Shown one piece after another: positions 16,505 to 18,372 of a stretch of 18,372 nt of DNA. The translations under genes were made by a program, and so were the position numbers. Source of the DNA: an uncultured Gemella sp. Its GTDB lineage: Bacteria; Bacillota; Bacilli; Staphylococcales; Gemellaceae. The stretch spans positions 1-18,372 of the forward strand of contig CAKMQF010000020.1 of NCBI GenBank assembly GCA_927911745.1, written 5' to 3'. Position 1 is the stretch's first letter. Every line of letters starts with the position of its first letter. The notes under the pieces were generated by a model. It saw only the letters and a list, made by a program, of their open reading frames with translations, made no database searches and was not told where the DNA came from.

Positions 16505-17605
16505 TTATATTTTATTCAACTCTAAAATTCCCATAATATCTTTGCAAATATTATAACTTGCATAAGGTAAATAATTTTTTGTCATACTACATTTAATCTT
16601 CTTAATATTATTTTCAAAAAACAGTTCTTCTAAACAATCTAGTACATCTTCTAAATTTTTAGAAATTTTTGCCATTCCATTTTTCCTAAAATAGATAGCA
16701 TTTTCCATCTCTTGCCCAGGAACTGGGTTAAAAAGAATTAACGGAACATTGCTTGCTAATGCTTCAGAGACTGTCACTCCTCCTGCCTTAGTTATAAGAA
16801 CATCAGCAGTCTGCATCCATTCGCGCATATTTTCAGTGTAGCCTAGAATTTTAACCCTTTCTTGTTCAGCGTAATTCATTTCTAATTCATTCTTCAATTC
16901 TCTATTTTTACCACAGATTACTACTACTTGAGTATCGTTATTTTTCAGCAATATTTTCACGATTAGTTTTGAAAAATCAGTAGAAACCCCGAAGGCACCA
17001 GCAGATAATAAAACTGTCTTTTTATCTATGACTAATTTATTATCTTGCAACCACTCTTCAATATCTATTTTATTATCGAATTTTTCAGCAATCGGTATTC
17101 CAAATTTCTTAACTCTTTGCTTTTCTACATTTAACTTCATTAACTCTTTTTCAGTTTCATCCGTCGCTACATAATATCTAACTGCATCTTTAGTTAACCA
17201 ACTTTTATGAAAATGGTAATCAGTTATTATATTAACTATTGGTATCTTCTTATCTTTCAATAATGATAAAGCTGGAGTTGGAAATGTTGATACTATGATA
17301 TCTGGTTTAGCTTGTTTTACTAGTTTTTTCAAATACTCAGAACTAAAATATCTATAAGCAGAGATATTACTATGATTTTTTCCTGCATAGTATAAATACC
17401 CGTAAACATCTCTAAAATATGAAAAGCTATATAAATATAATTTTTTTAAAACTGGTGTCAAATTCGGATGAGCCTGTAAAAATAAGTCTGTTTCGATAAC
17501 TTCAACCTCATTAGCATAATATTTTTCAAATGTTTCTTTAATATTTTTTGATACTTGAAGATGCCCATTTCCAAATGAACCTGTTATTAATAAAACTTTT
17601 TTCAT
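16505..17605 (-). CDS. ugtP: UgtP/MGDG-synthase-type diacylglycerol glycosyltransferase
   Basis: A processive-type GT28 enzyme that moves glucose (or galactose) from UDP-sugar to diacylglycerol at the membrane, making the glycolipid anchor of lipoteichoic acid. It has 366 residues. The N-terminal domain starts KVLLITGSFGNGHLQVSKNI with the G-x-G-H motif of the acceptor site. IIVSTFPTPALSLL and VNIITDYHFHKSWL follow. The C-terminal donor site is KAGGVTVSEALASNVPLILFNPVPGQEMENA, the hallmark of the MGDG synthase family, ahead of NGMAKI. MurG is excluded by the TDYHFH region and the overall match to YpfP. Length is slightly under the usual 380-390. AGGTGAGG lies upstream of the start. It follows the PAP2 gene by 12 bases, in one operon. 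Confidence 0.85.
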   Translation of the reverse strand: MKKVLLITGSFGNGHLQVSKNIKETFEKYYANEVEVIETDLFLQAHPNLTPVLKKLYLYSFSYFRDVYGYLYYAGKNHSNISAYRYFSSEYLKKLVKQAKPDIIVSTFPTPALSLLKDKKIPIVNIITDYHFHKSWLTKDAVRYYVATDETEKELMKLNVEKQRVKKFGIPIAEKFDNKIDIEEWLQDNKLVIDKKTVLLSAGAFGVSTDFSKLIVKILLKNNDTQVVVICGKNRELKNELEMNYAEQERVKILGYTENMREWMQTADVLITKAGGVTVSEALASNVPLILFNPVPGQEMENAIYFRKNGMAKISKNLEDVLDCLEELFFENNIKKIKCSMTKNYLPYASYNICKDIMGILELNKI

Positions 17606-17617
17606 ATTACCTCACCT

Positions 17618-18226
17618 CTACTTTTTATTATAATAGATAAGATTATACGTTAATACTATAACGCTACCTAAACACATCCCGGCCATTGTATCCGTCGGAT
17701 AATGTACTCCTAAATATACTCTAGAAGTCGCTATAAATAAAATTCCTATTATCGCTATAAGAATAGGAAAATAATTATTATTTCCTTTCTTCGATAATTT
17801 AATAAATATTAACGCCAATGTTAAATACATTATTGTTGCTGAAGTCGTATGCCCACTAGGGAAACTTAAGCTATTTAATTCAACTAAACGATGAATATTA
17901 GGTCGAGGACGATTAAAAATCATCTTAATAAACGCCATCACTATACCGCACGTACCCATTGTAAGAGTTAAAAATAGAGCCTCTCTTTTAAACTTACTCA
18001 CAAATAAAATAATAACTATTATAGCAGTTATTATTGCACTAAGTTTCTGATCTGCTATATTTGTTGTATTTAAATATATGATTGTAAGCACTGGATTTTC
18101 TAAACCTTGAATAAAATTAATAATCATACTATCCAAAGGTTTCAAAAAACTATTATAACCACTCGCAATAAGGCCAAACATCACTATAAAAAATATAATT
18201 AATCGTTTTTGATTATTTTTCGTCAT
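17618..18226 (-). CDS. PAP2-family membrane phosphatase
   Basis: A 202-residue integral membrane phosphatase with about five or six helices. All three PAP2 motifs are present: KMIFNRPRP (K-x6-R-P), SFPSGHTTSA (P-S-G-H, about residue 125) and SRVYLGVHYPTDTMAG (S-R-x5-H-x3-D). The active site faces outside. Substrates in the family are undecaprenyl diphosphate, phosphatidylglycerophosphate or phosphatidic acid, and the sequence alone does not decide. Being upstream of a diacylglycerol-using glycosyltransferase favours a lipid phosphate role, but this is inference. TAGGAGA lies six bases upstream of the ATG. Confidence 0.88.
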   Translation of the reverse strand: MTKNNQKRLIIFFIVMFGLIASGYNSFLKPLDSMIINFIQGLENPVLTIIYLNTTNIADQKLSAIITAIIVIILFVSKFKREALFLTLTMGTCGIVMAFIKMIFNRPRPNIHRLVELNSLSFPSGHTTSATIMYLTLALIFIKLSKKGNNNYFPILIAIIGILFIATSRVYLGVHYPTDTMAGMCLGSVIVLTYNLIYYNKK

Positions 18227-18303
18227 TAAATCTCCTAACCTTTTTAAAATCTCTAATTCATATCATATTACCATAATTTTATACATAATGATAGCAAAAT
18301 AAT

Positions 18304-18331
18304 ATTATAATCTCACCAATTTCCTTTTCAA
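18304..18331 (-). promoter_or_regulatory. Promoter of the PAP2-ugtP operon
   Basis: The -35 is TTGAAA (18331-18326), the spacer is 16 bp and the -10 is TATAAT (18309-18304). Start of transcription is expected near 18297, giving a leader of about 70 nt with no obvious structure. Confidence 0.75.
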
Positions 18332-18372
18332 ATTATTTACTTTCTTATTGATTTATATTATTGATTTCAGTT

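Noticed and set aside
1-18372. A new defence, toxin-antitoxin or secondary-metabolite system
   Set aside because: No nuclease, toxin pair, reverse transcriptase or biosynthetic cluster was recognised on either strand; the genes are mainly housekeeping and envelope functions plus one IS.

Overview
The window is AT-rich chromosomal DNA from a low-GC Gram-positive bacterium (Bacillota, class Bacilli). Supporting signs are strong AGGAGG-type ribosome binding sites, TTGAAA/TATAAT-type promoters (several with an extended -10 TGn), a T-box leader before thrS, an EcfA1-EcfA2-EcfT module and a UgtP-type glycolipid synthase. Gene content and protein style suggest Gemella or a close relative, but that is an inference without a database search.

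Layout from left to right. (1) Positions 1-1697, + strand: the 3' part of an ArsR-like winged-helix regulator, a near-perfect 54-nt palindrome over its stop codon, then an MFS exporter. (2) 1783-3386, - strand: a uracil/xanthine permease with its own promoter and terminator. (3) 3386-4006: a cytoplasmic cyclophilin. (4) 4086-6401: thrS with promoter, T-box leader and leader terminator. (5) 6428-13755: a tightly packed - strand operon, ecfA1-ecfA2-ecfT-sua5/tsaC-GT2 (CsbB/GtrB-like)-polytopic GT-C-like membrane protein-leucine-rich-repeat surface protein, driven by a good promoter before ecfA1. (6) 13860-15346: an IS3-family (IS150-like) insertion sequence. (7) 15381-16272: truA. (8) 16505-18331: a PAP2 phosphatase followed by a UgtP/MGDG-synthase-type glycosyltransferase.

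The most interesting non-gene signal is a family of intergenic palindromic repeats of about 50 bp. Their shared ends are GTGACTCGA and GAGTCACTCCC on the other side. They lie just 3' of thrS, truA and ugtP. The truA copy is split by the IS, which entered at the hairpin loop and duplicated TTT. This resembles the known behaviour of IS1397/ISKpn1, IS3-family elements that insert into the loops of enterobacterial palindromic units.

A second window-wide pattern is ten single-base frame breaks, nearly all in A/T homopolymers, in the ArsR-like gene, permease, thrS, LRR gene, GT-C gene, IS orfB and truA. Because thrS and truA are hit in otherwise perfectly conserved frames, these are most simply sequencing or assembly errors. 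The genes are therefore annotated here as continuous, with the lesion positions given.

Functionally the window combines housekeeping genes (tRNA charging, pseudouridylation, tRNA t6A synthesis, vitamin-uptake energising module) with envelope genes (glycolipid synthesis, polyprenyl-linked sugar transfer, a membrane-anchored LRR protein).
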